From the NCBI GenBank assembly GCA_001051155.2, contig JYIP02000001.1, forward strand, positions 5,704,001-5,768,000: a stretch of DNA of 64,000 nt. Reading direction: 5' to 3'. Of this stretch, positions 10,618 to 22,150 are shown piece by piece. Made by a program: the position numbers and the translations under genes. This stretch comes from Chrysoporthe austroafricana. Taxonomy: Eukaryota > Ascomycota > Sordariomycetes > Diaporthales > Cryphonectriaceae. Under the pieces are notes generated by a model that saw only the letters and a list, made by a program, of their open reading frames with translations, searched no databases and had not been told where the DNA came from. The first letter of the stretch is position 1; each line of letters starts with the position of its first letter.

Positions 10618-12108
10618 CTACATGATAATCGCAGGGACGTCGACGTTGGCCTTGATGGACTTGTGGGGCAGGACGCTGCCGCCGTTGACGTAGATCTCGT
10701 CGCCGATGGTGACATCGTCACCCAGGACGGTCACGTTCTCCAGGCGCGCCCACCTGCCCACGCTGCTGTTCCAGCCCACTATCGCGCTCTTGACCCAGGC
10801 GTGCTCCTTCACCTTGGACCCGGACAGGATGACACACCGCTGCAGGCGGACGCCGTCGCCAATGACCACGTTGGGCCCGATGGTGACGTTGGGGCCGATC
10901 TTGCAGTTCTTTCCGATCTTGGCCGAGGGGTCGACCATGACGTTGCCGCCGAACACGTAGGGCTCCGTGGCCGGGGCGAGGAGCTTGGATCCCTTGCGGG
11001 CCAGGGAGCCGAGGTACAGGCAGGTCCCGGAGAGGAAGTCCTTGGGCTGGCCGACGTCCATCCAGAAGCCCTCGAGGTCGAACGAGTGCAGCTGGCCGTC
11101 CTTGACCATGGCGGGGAAGGTCTCCTGCTCGATAGAGGTGGGGCGCAGGTCGATGCGGTCGAGAACCGAGGTGTTGAGGATGTAGATGCCAGCATTGATG
11201 CGGTTCCCGACGAACTCGACCGGCTTCTCGACGAAGCGGTCGATGCGCGAGGGGTGGTTTGGCTTGTGCACGATCACACCGTACTTGGAGGGTTCCTCGA
11301 CCTTGGTGACAACAATTGTGCCCTCGTCGCCATGTGCCTTGTGGAATGCGGCCAGCTCCTTAAATGGGTATTCACAGGTGACATCGGAGTTGAGGACAAA
11401 GAATGGACGATCATCCTTGCCCAGGACCTCGGCGGCCAGCTTGAGGGGGCCAGCGGTGCCTAGGGGCTCCTGCTCGACAGAGAAGGTGATCTTGACGCCA
11501 AACTCCTTCTCGTACTATATCCAAGCCGCAGGGTTAGCTAGGATCCCGGCAGGGTTACACAGCTCGGCTAGCAGAGAACACCAATTGGGGGAAGGGAAGG
11601 GGAAGCACGGCAGAGCACACGACGGGACGAGGTGGGAGACGAGAAAGCTATGGTGTAGTAGGACTAACCTCCTTCAGGTGAGCCTCCATGATCTCTGGTC
11701 GGTAGTTGACAGCGAGAACAATGTCGGTCACGCCAGCCTCGGCGAGGGCCTCGACCTGGTGCTTGATCATGGGCTTGTTGGCGAACTCAACGAGAGGCTT
11801 GGGCAGGGTCAAGGTCTGGACAGATCGTTGTAAATTAGTCAATTGATCTTGTGCTTTTCCCACATGATTTCCTGGTGCCCAAGAACACCGCCATCGCGTG
11901 ACAGAGCGCAGGATAAGGCGCAGCGTGGGCGGGGAAGGGGGGTTGGTGGCGGTGGTGGTAGTTGGGATCGTACAAGAGGTCGCAGACGGGTGCCGAAGCC
12001 ACCCACGAGAATGAGAGCTGCATTGAGTAAACATGTTAGCCTTTGGCTTCTATAGGGTCGCCAGTGTGGCCGTTGCCAGTTCGGAGGTGCAGAGGGCTTA
12101 CCCTTCAT
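10618..12108 (-). CDS. Mannose-1-phosphate guanylyltransferase (GDP-mannose pyrophosphorylase)
   Basis: Makes GDP-mannose from mannose-1-phosphate and GTP in the cytosol, the donor for N- and O-glycans, GPI anchors and wall mannan; the family includes yeast Psa1/Vig9. Minus-strand exons 12108-12102, 12017-11974, 11815-11669 and 11514-10618 give 364 aa, matching the usual 361-364. Exon 1 is only ATGAAGG. The joins restore [17 protein letters not shown], then TLTLPKP, which is the nucleotidyltransferase signature with the catalytic Arg and Lys, and then HLKE joined to [12 protein letters not shown]. The remaining motifs are [29 protein letters not shown] and [13 protein letters not shown]. The C-terminal third is a hexapeptide left-handed beta helix ([20 protein letters not shown]). 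The conventional C-terminal end VDVPAIIM is present, so the gene is complete. Confidence 0.96.
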
Positions 12109-14869
12109 ATTTGCTGTGCGAAAGGGTACTGAACGAGAGTTTCGAAGGGAGGGTGGAGGACTGGGGGAGGCTGCGACGAGATCACCAGATGCTTGGCGTC
12201 GGCAACCAGACAGGTGGTGGTGGCAGGATGTATGCAGGTGAAAGGAAGTGACTGGATGAGCACGTCGAGTCGAACTGGCTGGGCAGTCAAGCGCTGGTCT
12301 GAATATTTGACTCGACGAGGGCAGAGGCTGCAGGCTGGTCAGTGTTGGAGGTACGAAGTCGCGACGAGGACAGCTGTAGCTTTTGGAAACGCGACGGCCT
12401 GCCAGACAGCCAGGCAGCATTCCAGGGCTATCGGTGCTAATCGGGGCGGCAGACAGGGGGTGTGCCCCCCAGGTTTACGACCCACAGGTGTCAAGGGAAC
12501 TCCATAAAGGGGCCTGCCAGGGGCACGCGTGCTGGCTTGGTGGGACTCGAGCGGCCTCTTCACCAATCACACCTCCACAGGGCCAGGACAGGAAGCCTGG
12601 TAGGCCCAGCCTTACCACACCCAATCTCCTCGAGATGAAATTGAGACCTTTCTTTGGGAACATCTGATCTCTTTTTGAGACCCCTTTTTCATTTTTCCAT
12701 TTTTGCTATACTTCATTCCGCCCTGGCCTCACCGTACTACCTGCCTGTCAGACTGTTCCAGAGCACCGTTGGTATGTATGCATGCTGTCAACCTGCCTGG
12801 GAGGTGTCAGCCCGCCCGCCAACTGCACAGCCCGGGATGGGCGATTATGGTCTTGTCCATGTCCTTGACACCGAGGTCTGAGGTAGGGAGGTACAGCTCA
12901 AGCTTCTAGAACACCCGTAACATGCTTATCTGGGCCTGGCTTGTCAGAACTTTAACTGCAATACGTGTTCCCATCTGGCGCAGGAGCAGGCGCTCCCTGG
13001 TACGATGCTGCTCGTCTTCGCAGAGGGCGCCTCTGTGATACGAGACACACCACCACGCCACCACGCCACCACACCGTCTCTTTGTACGAGGCCATGATGT
13101 GAGACCTCGCCTCGCTCGCCCGCAGACACCCGTCGTTGAGACAAACTACACAGCAGCGGGTGGGATGTTTTAGCACAGCACCATGTAGATTGCGCACCCA
13201 CGTGACGCGGCGGCCCCCCCCCCAATACCAGGTAGCCAGAGACGGCCCAAACCCCCTTGCCTCAGATCACCCACCGGAGGGCAAGGCGGCCCCGTGGTTC
13301 TATTTTAAGAAGCTCGGCTTCCCCTCCCGTGCGGGCCCTGCCGACCCTCCATCTCCCGAACCCTGGGCTTCGCGCGCTGGGATGCGGACGTCACGCCCTC
13401 GCCTAAATTTCCGGCACGGGGTGGCATTTTGCCAGCCTGTGCTCTATAGTAGCTCCGGCCTCGCCGATCCGTTTGATTTGTTGAGCCGCGCCTCTAGGTA
13501 TCTACCTGGTCGTGATTGATCACTTGTACTCCTTCGGCTGGGAGGCGCTCGCGACTGGGCGCGACCGCCGCATGGACGCCCGCTGGATGAGCCAGGAGAG
13601 GATCCGAGGCAGGGGCAAGGAGGGAGGGAAACAAATGGTTGTCATTATCATCATCTCTAAAGTGCGTACAGATCGTGCAGTCGTTACTTCGCTTTTGTCT
13701 TCCTCCGTCCACCACGGCTTCTGCCAGCGAGAGATCATCAGCCCCAGCCGCCGCGTCCACTGATACACCGACACACTCCCGTGCCCACCCGCTGTGAGCA
13801 TTCCAAGCATTCTCACCACCGGGATCATCAGGACATCACGTCAACCCCAACGCCTCGTCAGTGAATAGCAGGACAGAGGTAGAGCAGAAATCCAACGCTT
13901 ATGAATCGAATGCAATCGTCGAAGAAGGTATGTTTTCTCGAAAATGTTTTGCCTCCACCTGTCGTGCTCAGGGAGAAAAGTAAAATTCAGCATGATCGCG
14001 ATGCTTCCTACTCATTCCACCCAAGAGAACGTCAAGAAAATGAAAGAATGAAAAAAAATCCAGATCTATCTTCCCTCCCGATTTTGGGACCTTTGAAGGT
14101 TTCGTTTTCCTTTCCCAGCACTTTTTTTTGATCGAAATGGTCCTCCATCAGGTCCGAGATCTAGATCTCCTCAAGTCGTTTTCGGGGTATGTTCTTTCAT
14201 TCAGAGAAAAGTGGCAGACACAGAACAGCCCCTTGGGGCTGCCCCTGCGTACAGCCTAGCAGGTCATCAATCATATCTTTGGAGGTCTGAAAACAGGAAA
14301 ACGGACAAGAACTAAAAACTAAAAAAAATAAGGAGAAAAAGGAAAATGAACTTGAGCTTGAGAGATTCAATCTTTTGAATAAGCAAAATGCCGCAATGTT
14401 CGATTGATCGAATGTTCGTCTCTTTTAAAGTCATAATGTCGTTAAGTGTCGTCAAAGCCAGGCCCGATGCAGTGTTTCTCTTTTTGGTGATGGTCGTCAT
14501 AAGTTGGAGGTATGAACGATGGTCATGAAGATGTTGATGAAAGCCAGTCCGTGTGCGGAAGGGCTTTGGTGAAAGGTGACGCTGTGAAGCCTTCGTAGTT
14601 TAAGTCGTAAAAGCGAAAAAAACGGAAATCCTCTCCCTCACATGGTCGTTAGAATTGGTCCCCTCCGGGTTCTGGTCTCGTTCTAGCACGTTTGCTCCTA
14701 TCCGAAGTCAAATATCGCCCAGCTTCGAGCAAGCACGAAACTGCGCCTCATGCCACGTGGTCTGATGCTGGTTGTGACTTGATCTGCGTCGTGGCGCTGC
14801 GGAACCCCTCCCCTCCCCCCCGTCGTCAGCCGCATGCCCTCCGTAGGGCTGGAGGCTGTTTGGCTCGTC
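12109..14869. other. 2.8-kb intergenic region
   Basis: Promoter side of the GDP-mannose pyrophosphorylase gene and 3' side of the dsRBD gene. Short frames only. About 13.88-14.70 kb is clearly more A/T-rich than its surroundings, with A-runs and T-runs, and resembles UTR or relaxed intergenic DNA. No gene or RNA is supported. Confidence 0.45.
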
Positions 14870-15863
14870 TCAGTCGTAGGATGCGGTGGAGCTGCCCGAT
14901 GAGTGGTGGCCCGATCGGCCTCTCCGTCCGTGGTGCGAGGGGGTGGTCGTGTGGCGGCTGCTCTTCCTGTGCTTGCGGTTCGATTCGTCCGCCGGCAGAC
15001 CCTGGACGATCCCGTTGCGGGCCAGCATGCCACCATTGACGCTGAAGTTCCTACAGACCATAAAGGCGCGCATAGCGGCGTTCTCACGTGCCAGCTCGTC
15101 GGTCTGGTAGGCCAGGTCGGTCTGGTACTCGCGGCCGTTGACCAGAACTAGGCAGGTGTAGCCCGAGGGCTCTCGGTAGCACTCGTACGTCGGCTCGGTC
15201 CATCCACGTCGTTGGCAGAGGCCTGCGAATACCTGCATCAGCCAAGTGTCTCCAGCGTATGAACAGCTTTCCGCCTGCTTGGCGCCCGATCCGATCTGCC
15301 CTCGCCCCCTGAGTGTTCCTTGTCGTCTGTGCTTCCCCTCACGTCATGCCGCCTGCCTGCCTCCCATTGTCAAAGCATGCCGTGCAGACGGATGCCGGGG
15401 CGCATGCGAGGCGGACGGGTGACGCGAGGGAAGCTGCATGACAGCCCAAACATGCACAACTTCCAGCCCTACAACGGGCGACAGGAGATGGAGATGCGCA
15501 GGAGAAAAACACATGACCACCTGTCCGCGCTCAGATCTAGAGATGACGACGGACCAGGGTGCCATCTGGCCCCCTGTGGGGAGCAGCAGAGCTGGAAGCA
15601 GGAACCAAGACGTGGCACACACACGTCCGCACATCTGGTGATGCAGAGATCTTTCAACCTGGATGGATGGTGGATGGATGTCTCATGCCTCCCACGACCG
15701 CGAATCCGCACCTCCACTAGGATCGGCCAGGAACGAGACCGGCAGAGGGCATCCGCAGAGGGCCATTGAGCGGCAGGAGTATGCCAATTGGTTTCAAATC
15801 CAACTTACTGTCAAGGTATTGCATGTAGAATCCTCCGGCATATTTGTGGGCTTGGGCCGCCAT
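14870..15863 (-). CDS. Small protein with one double-stranded-RNA-binding (DRBM-like) domain
   Basis: Minus-strand exons 15863-15809 and 15222-14870 give 135 aa. Exon 1 encodes MAAQAHKYAGGFYMQYLD; donor GTAAGT and acceptor GCAG restore the frame as YLDSLCQRRGW. The result has the order of a dsRBD: helix 1 (MQYLDSLCQRRGW), a three-stranded sheet (PTYECYREPSGYTCLVLVNG, then REYQTD) and helix 2 (DELARENAAMRAFMV), the last with the family's Ala-Ala pair. The basic tail is rich in His, Ser and Arg (RKHRKSSRHTTTPSHH). The 586-nt intron is long for this region. Without exon 1 the frame would be called from an internal Met at 15238 that is really intron sequence. Function is not known to me; RNA binding is inferred from the fold. 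Confidence 0.75.
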
Positions 15864-17525
15864 GGCTTGTGATACCACGACTGGAGGTGTCTTTGATGAC
15901 AGGAGACGAGTCCGTAAGCCGGCAGGCTAAAAGTGGAACACAAAAAACGTCGTCCGGTGCCCCGGCGATGTACTCCAATGCCGCTGAGGGCGATGACAGA
16001 AAGGACGCGATGGGTCCTTCTGCAGGATCGGGGTGATGCAGTCAAGCCCAACCTAAGGTCCAATCTGGGGAAACTAGGCACACCGAGGTGGTAGATAGGG
16101 CAGAGATGCTGATGCCGAATGCGGGCAGGAGGAAGGTGACCTGGGGCGCCTTGGTGGCTTCTTCCTGAGGCGGGGATGAGTTTCCTATGGGATAATAATG
16201 GACTGAGCAGGACAGGGTCAAGGAATCGTCCGAAGATGAGAGGGTGTTGAAGATGAGGCGGGTATGCTGCTACGCGTATCCAGGGCTTGGAGTGCAGGAG
16301 AGGACGAGTTAGCAGCGGCGAGACATGTGTGCTTTATTGCAGAAATTCTGCTCGCGGTGCGGGGGTCTCTTGGATACAGACCCAATTCATCATCAAGGAA
16401 AAGGAAACACCGGCGGGAAGGTAGATGCCAGGATGTCATGGGTTTGGAGGCAAGGAAGCGGAAGGGTTTCGACAGATGCAAGGTCGACTTTGCGGCTCTC
16501 AGAGTGTGACCCATCTTGATGTGCTGGCGTATGTCCTCGCCAGTTGATAGAGGACGCCGCGACTAGAAAGCTCCACCAAGGCACATGTGGGTGGCCATAG
16601 AATGCAGACAAGGAAGGGAATAGAAGGAAGAGAAACACCGAAGGTACAAGGGACAGGACCCATACGGGTAGCGTGTACAAGAGCATGCAGGAGACTAGGG
16701 GACCGTAGAAGTTCAACCTGGAGGAACGGCCATCGGCCTCGAGCTTGGCGATAACAGGATCTCCAGTGCCCCGGACTGTTGATCTTACTGGGTGTACGTA
16801 TCTCGACGAGACAGGGAGAGCCAGGTGAGAAACAGTGACCGCAACTCCTCCATGGCCGGCCCCATGGACTGCGACCGGGCGGGACCTAGGGGAGACCTCT
16901 GGCCGGGCCTTGTCTGGATATCGTATGAGGTATATCGACCGGTAGGGGCACAGCTGCGGTACCAGCATACGTTCTTTGCCTGTTCGGTATTTGATGGGCG
17001 AGCCAACGGAGCAGGTCTCTGCGCCGGGTAACCAGCGCAGTGTAATGCATACCCAGGAAAGAGAGTGGGATGTGGCGAACGAACCCATGCTGGACCGGCC
17101 AATGCGCGGGTCTGCCTGCACTGCAGGAGAATTTGCAAATCGAGGGGCCGGCGAGACGGGTCCTGTCGAAAGAATCATGGTCCCCAAGTCGACCTGCCAG
17201 TCAGATTTGGGCGCCAAAGCGAACCCGGGCGATACTGAAGGAAGGGATATGCCCGCTTCCTAGCCCCGTTGCGCCCCCCGTCCCCCCCATCGCAAGGTTC
17301 CTAAGATACCAGTAGGCGCGTCGACGGCTAGGGCCTTCGTGATTCCCTCGCTGCCGGGTGTGCGCGAGATCCAGACGGCGAGACGCTGCGTGCGCAGATC
17401 TGAAATTATCACAGGCCGGGTCAAGACACCGGCGGCACGCCGTACATATAGCCGCAAAGTGGGATGGCCGGGCGAATCCGGTCTGATGTTCACGCATCAG
17501 CTGCTTATGATACTTCTGCAGCCCA

Positions 17526-18194
17526 TTAGGATGCTACTCGATCGAGTATGGCGCAAGGTCGGCCATGAATTTTCCACGGTCGACCTAGCAGCAACCATCG
17601 CCAACAGAAAATCTGGGACAGGCGAGGCCCTCTAGGTTTGATGGCCGGGATGGCGCAATGCTTGGAGCGACTGTGAGCGGCCCCTGTCTCATCTTGTGAC
17701 GAGGACTGCACCCCATGGGGCTCGAGGCTGTCCAGTCTGTCATATGGGAAGCTCAGGCTCGTCGATGTGACGAAATCACGGCGAGGCCAGTAGAAGCCGT
17801 GGCGCGAGACGGCGTCGATATTCGGCATGGACGAATCGACCCCAGATACCAGGGAACAGGAGCCGAGATTTTTGTGGGACCAATGGCCGCATTTGCAGGG
17901 CAGCGACCACGATTGGGTGAGATCGAGGGCACCAACAGCACCGGCAGCGGCCTTGCCCAGACCAGAAAGCACAGAAACGTCGACGTAAGCAGTACCCGGA
18001 GAGGCGTTCTCAGCAACAGCTGTTGCGGATGACTGGCGGCTCCAGAACGCAACGCAGCCCCGGACAGGCGGGCTCAGATCCCGCACGAAGGACGACGAGT
18101 CGGTGCTCTGTCCCATGACGAGCCCAGGACATGGCAACCAGGCCGCCTGCGGCAATTGTGGCCGTCCCTGCAGACCATAGCAGGCGGCCCCCAT
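17526..18194 (-). CDS. Candidate ORF, possible gene or gene remnant
   Basis: A 222-codon frame with no recognised domain. Its middle third (around AENASPGTAYVDVSVLSGLG and KAAAGAVGALDL) uses codons such as GCC, GTC, CTC, GGT and AAC in the way genuine genes of this window do, whereas the two ends look random. There is no clear signal peptide in this frame and I could not build a convincing spliced model. It may be part of a small multi-exon gene or a decayed one. Confidence 0.25.
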   Translation of the reverse strand: MGAACYGLQGRPQLPQAAWLPCPGLVMGQSTDSSSFVRDLSPPVRGCVAFWSRQSSATAVAENASPGTAYVDVSVLSGLGKAAAGAVGALDLTQSWSLPCKCGHWSHKNLGSCSLVSGVDSSMPNIDAVSRHGFYWPRRDFVTSTSLSFPYDRLDSLEPHGVQSSSQDETGAAHSRSKHCAIPAIKPRGPRLSQIFCWRWLLLGRPWKIHGRPCAILDRVAS

Positions 18195-18928
18195 ACTGAG
18201 TAGTAGGGGGAGTAGCCGGGCAAGGCTAGGGACGGATACGTCGACATGGACGAGGGGCAGCCCAGCCCAGCCCAGCCTGTGCGAGGGCGGCGCGGCCTGT
18301 GGTGCCCGGACTGAGAAGAGCTATCGACGTTTGGAAACAACAAAAAAAAAAGTGACGGGTCTGTCTGTACTCCGTGACGCGTGACAGACGAGAAAATCGG
18401 GCTAACAAAGGGGCCACTACGGCCCACGGACAGCTGGACGGCGGTATTTTTTGTCCCTCGGAGTCGGTGAGGCGTCGAGAGAGACGTGAGATGCATGGAG
18501 AGTGACCGAAACTGGCAAACCCTTGTATGGGCGTGCAGAACGGGGGGGGCCACTCTAACGCAGTCGAGCAGCCGGAGTCGATGGTGAGGAGGAGTCGTGC
18601 TGGGTGGAGGGGGGGCACGGCTGTACTCAGCAGCAGCAGAGCTCTGCAGTCCCGTACATAGCGTGCCCGTCCGGTACAGTACCACTACCTCCTCGGTAAG
18701 GTTAGGATGGGATAATCAGGCCTCACCCCCCATGCAGTGATGAGCTGGCAATGCGCCTTGGAGATTAAAAATCTGACATCTCTGCCGGATCCAACAGCCC
18801 AGGCGCCCTCTCGCCTCCCCGGCACCAGCCTTGTCGGGACCGTACAGCTGCCATACCACCGGGACTCGAGGCCGGATGCGACGGACAGGGCCAGGCGAGA
18901 GAGCCCATGGTGAGGAGATGTACGGTGT

Positions 18929-18961
18929 GCGCGCGCGTACGTACGTAAGTAAGTACGTACG
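18929..18961. repeat. GC then GTAC microsatellite
   Basis: A GC dinucleotide run passes directly into GTAC/GTAA tetranucleotide units. Non-coding. Confidence 0.8.
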
Positions 18962-19273
18962 GGAGCGAGCCCGCGACCCTGCGCAGGCGGCGCAGAGCCA
19001 GGCCCGGCACCAGGGTGGAGGAATGCAACCGTTGCAGGAGGCCAAGGTCCTGGGCTGGGCTGGGCCGGGCTGGCTGTCAGGGCAGGGTCGAGGGACAAAT
19101 GGGCAGATCGGACCCAGATCGACGTTCGAACCTGTGGAGCGCCAGGTGCATTCGACGAACGAGACGCGCCCCCGGGGAGGGGTTCGAGTGTACTATGTAG
19201 GTACCGGATTCCGCACATGATGCAAGACAGGGCAGAGGCCAGGGCGGGCTGTACCAGGACAGGACACGCAGGC

Positions 19274-19312
19274 GAGAGGCCCAGACGAGAGGCCCAGACG
19301 AGAGGCCCAGAC
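19274..19312. repeat. 13-bp tandem repeat, three copies
   Basis: Three perfect head-to-tail copies of GAGAGGCCCAGAC in non-coding DNA. Confidence 0.9.
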
Positions 19313-19854
19313 GCGGATCGAACGGTCAATTGAGGCGGCCGGCGTGTGGCCTGGGCCTGGAGGGTGTCGTGGGCGGGTCAATTGGGCCGCCGAGGGCATG
19401 CCGCAGTAGGGCATGCCACACCCCGGCGGTGATCGTGATGATGTCTGACCGGAGGACGAGGGCCCAGCACCGGCGAGGAGGGGAGGTCGGCGGGAGGCGG
19501 GCGCACGAGGCACGAGGTACCGTGTACCGGGTCACGACCACGAGGGCGAGAGAGAGGAAGAGTCTTCATGCTGGCCCGAGCGCCACGATATGTTGTCAGG
19601 GGTTTCCTATAGTGCTGCTAAGCGTGTACCCAGCAGCCGGTGGGGGTGGTGGTTGGGGGGGAGGGTTTACTACTATGGTACCATACTTAGTACTGTATGT
19701 ACTAGTAGGGGGTGCAGAGAGGGAAGTTCCATGGGGGATGGACCCCTGAACCCCCCCCCCAAGCGACCCCCCAAGCGACCCCCCTTAGCGCCCTCCCAAC
19801 CCCGCCATCAAGTAACCATCACCACCAATGCTTATTTTGACGCGGTCGATACTG

Positions 19855-20712
19855 TTACCGTAGCCCTCTGCCCTTCATTTCCCGAGGCGCGCGCCTCAAG
19901 TCGCGTAGCCGAGTCCCGTCACGGCTCCTGGGCGTGACGAGCGTGTGACGAGACGCTACCACCCGTTGCGTAACCAGGGGACGGGGACTCGAGGGCCCTC
20001 CTGGGACGCCGGACGGGGACGACGACGAGAGAGGCGGCGACGGGAACAGGGCCAGAGAACCACCAGGCTGGCCAGCCCGCGGGGCGAGGGACTGACTGAC
20101 GGAATGACTGACTGATGGAATGACCGACTGACTGACTGACTCTCGTACCTGTGACCCGGTGCCCCCGTACTCCTCGCCACAGATCTTGTCGACAATGACG
20201 CCGAGGGCGAGGAGGGGCAAAATCCGCCGTGGGCGAGGTGAGCTGCCCCTCCTGCGTGCTGCCCTCCTCCTCTCGTCGACCGGGCCCCAGCCCCTCCATT
20301 CCGTCGCATCGCATCGCATCCCCTCCACCATCCCAGTCACCACCACCTCGTCGCATTTGCAGCCCATGCAACTGCAGTCCGAGTCCACGTCAAGGCCTCG
20401 CTCCAACGTAACGTCATACTGCGTCCTCGCCGGAGGGACGCTGAGGGATACCAGCTCACTGGTAACTCGTCTGACCTGCACATGCACCGTCCCAGCCTAT
20501 CCGAACCCGCCGAGTAGACAAGAGGGGGCAACAGTCGACCCGGGTCAGCACTTGTGCGCCAGAAGGCCTTGGAAAAGCCTGGTCACCACCGCTGGCCCTC
20601 GTGGGCTGCGTCGCGGTGCGAGTGGTGGTGAGTGCGTGAGTGCGTGAGTGTGAGTGGGAATGGGTGGCACCTTGTCTGCCACGAGGCGCACGACGAAGAT
20701 CGAGGCATCCAT
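19855..20712 (-). CDS. Candidate two- or three-exon gene of unknown function
   Basis: Possible minus-strand model: exon 20712-20671 (MDASIFVVRLVADK), donor GTGCCA; exon from 20475 after a GCAG acceptor, in phase, running to a GTACGA donor at about 20148 or reading on to the stop at 19855. The second exon has an ordered segment (ARTQYDVTLERGL) and a Cys cluster (CSCMGCKCDE), then a hydrophobic stretch (LPLLALGVIVDKIC). Codon use is moderately gene-like. No family is recognised and the GACT repeat array sits at the proposed second intron. It could equally be chance. Confidence 0.25.
20090..20142. repeat. GACT-rich tetranucleotide array
   Basis: Interrupted array of GACT/GACG units with two GGAATGAC spacers. 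A similar shorter array lies near 8240-8275. Confidence 0.85.
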
Positions 20713-21221
20713 TACACGGCATGACGGTGACCCGCACCCACATCTCGTCTCAGATGCATCTGAGTCAAACAAAACCAGAAAATCCGTGGTCCTCGTCTAT
20801 ACGCGAGCCCTCCCCATCGCCCTCATCCGAGAGCCCGCGGCCGCCAACCCCCCCTGGGGCCCTTCGGCGGCGGCCCCTCCCTCCCTCCCCTCGGGAGGAG
20901 CCACTGGGGAAAATCATCTGATATCTGACCGCATAGTACGTACATGAAAATCCGTGGACACGTCAACGAGAGGCCCGTTATCGCGGCCTGGTGGCATGTA
21001 TTGTCAGAGGCGTCATCTCACCGATCTGAGAGGCCCTGCGCAGCGCGCGCCGTCGCGGAGATGCGCACCTCGCCTGGGCCCTGCCCTCGGCTGGTGCCTC
21101 TGGCCGTCCCCCCTTCCTCCCCTCCCTCGTGCTCGTGGTTCGACGGCGCTGCGCATGTGTGATATCCCGTCGAGGGAAAATCTGCACCAGCGGCCGCGGG
21201 AACCACCTCGGCACGTTGTCT

Positions 21222-21247
21222 TCTACTACTACTACTACTATTACTAC
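21222..21247. repeat. CTA trinucleotide tract
   Basis: About eight CTA units with one interruption, in non-coding DNA just before a C homopolymer near 21.26 kb. Confidence 0.85.
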
Positions 21248-22150
21248 AGCCTTCCCTCAACCCCCCCCCCCCGTCTAATCGATCACCCTCAACAGTGCAG
21301 ATCGGACCCGAAGGCTTCGAGCCCTCCCGCGTCCGAGATAGCGTGAGTGTGGCGTTCGCCCTTCGCCCCCGACAGCGCGAGCAGATCTCGACGACACCAG
21401 TGCGGATCATGTTACTATGTGGGTAGCGGTGCAGCCCGCCGCCAGCGCGCAGGGCAGAGGGTGCGGTACTGAGTCCTCGGGGGCACGCTGGGGGTCCCGG
21501 GGATTGGCGAGGTTGATAGCTCTAGTCCCATGTACCTCACGACCGCCCATACTGGTCGGGCGCAGGGCCGACTCAGGATCCATGACTAGACCTACCTGCC
21601 TGCCATCCCTCACCGGTAAGCGAGCAGACTGCCGAGCCAATCTTTCGGCTGGTAGGAAACGTGCTGCTGAGTTGGCATAATCTCTGTGCCATTGCCAAGC
21701 GACATCCTACATACAGACCAGGAGCACGAGAACCCTCCGCCCAGCTATGCCCGTCATCGTTGCATGCTCCCACGCCGTGCCCATTGGCCGCCAGTCCACC
21801 GTATCTTCCGAGAAGGGCAAGTCGAGATACCTCCCGTGCTCAGTAGGCTCGTCCCTCCGCGTAGTCCAGGTCCCGACGTCGTTGTCTCTCTCGCCACGTG
21901 ACATCCGATCTCGAGTCTGATATGCCGTGCCATTGAAGAGCGTTACCGTGCAAACGTGGGATCTGGAACACTTCCAACCAATCCTCCGAGATCCTATACA
22001 CAAAGAGGCCTGCCGTGCGAGCACGCGTCGAGGGAGGCGAGAGATACGGTACAACCCGGTCTATGCGCGTTATGTATGTGTGATGGCAGCATGTCTCAGC
22101 CCCTCCCCCCCAGAGACAAGGGCGGAGGCGGCAGAGGGGAGATGAGACTT

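Larger units (their letters stand above)
15864..22150. other. 6.3-kb gene-poor region
   Basis: Between the dsRBD gene and the farnesyltransferase gene I find no gene of recognised family. Two weak candidates are listed separately (17526-18194 and 19855-20712). The rest holds short microsatellites and C/G homopolymer runs. Overlapping ORFs of 60-270 codons on both strands are expected by chance at this GC content. Confidence 0.45.

Noticed and set aside
16393..17217. 274-codon minus-strand ORF with a hydrophobic segment
   Set aside because: Codon use is random-looking, no domain or conserved motif is visible, and a hydrophobic stretch alone is not enough. Kept out of the features.
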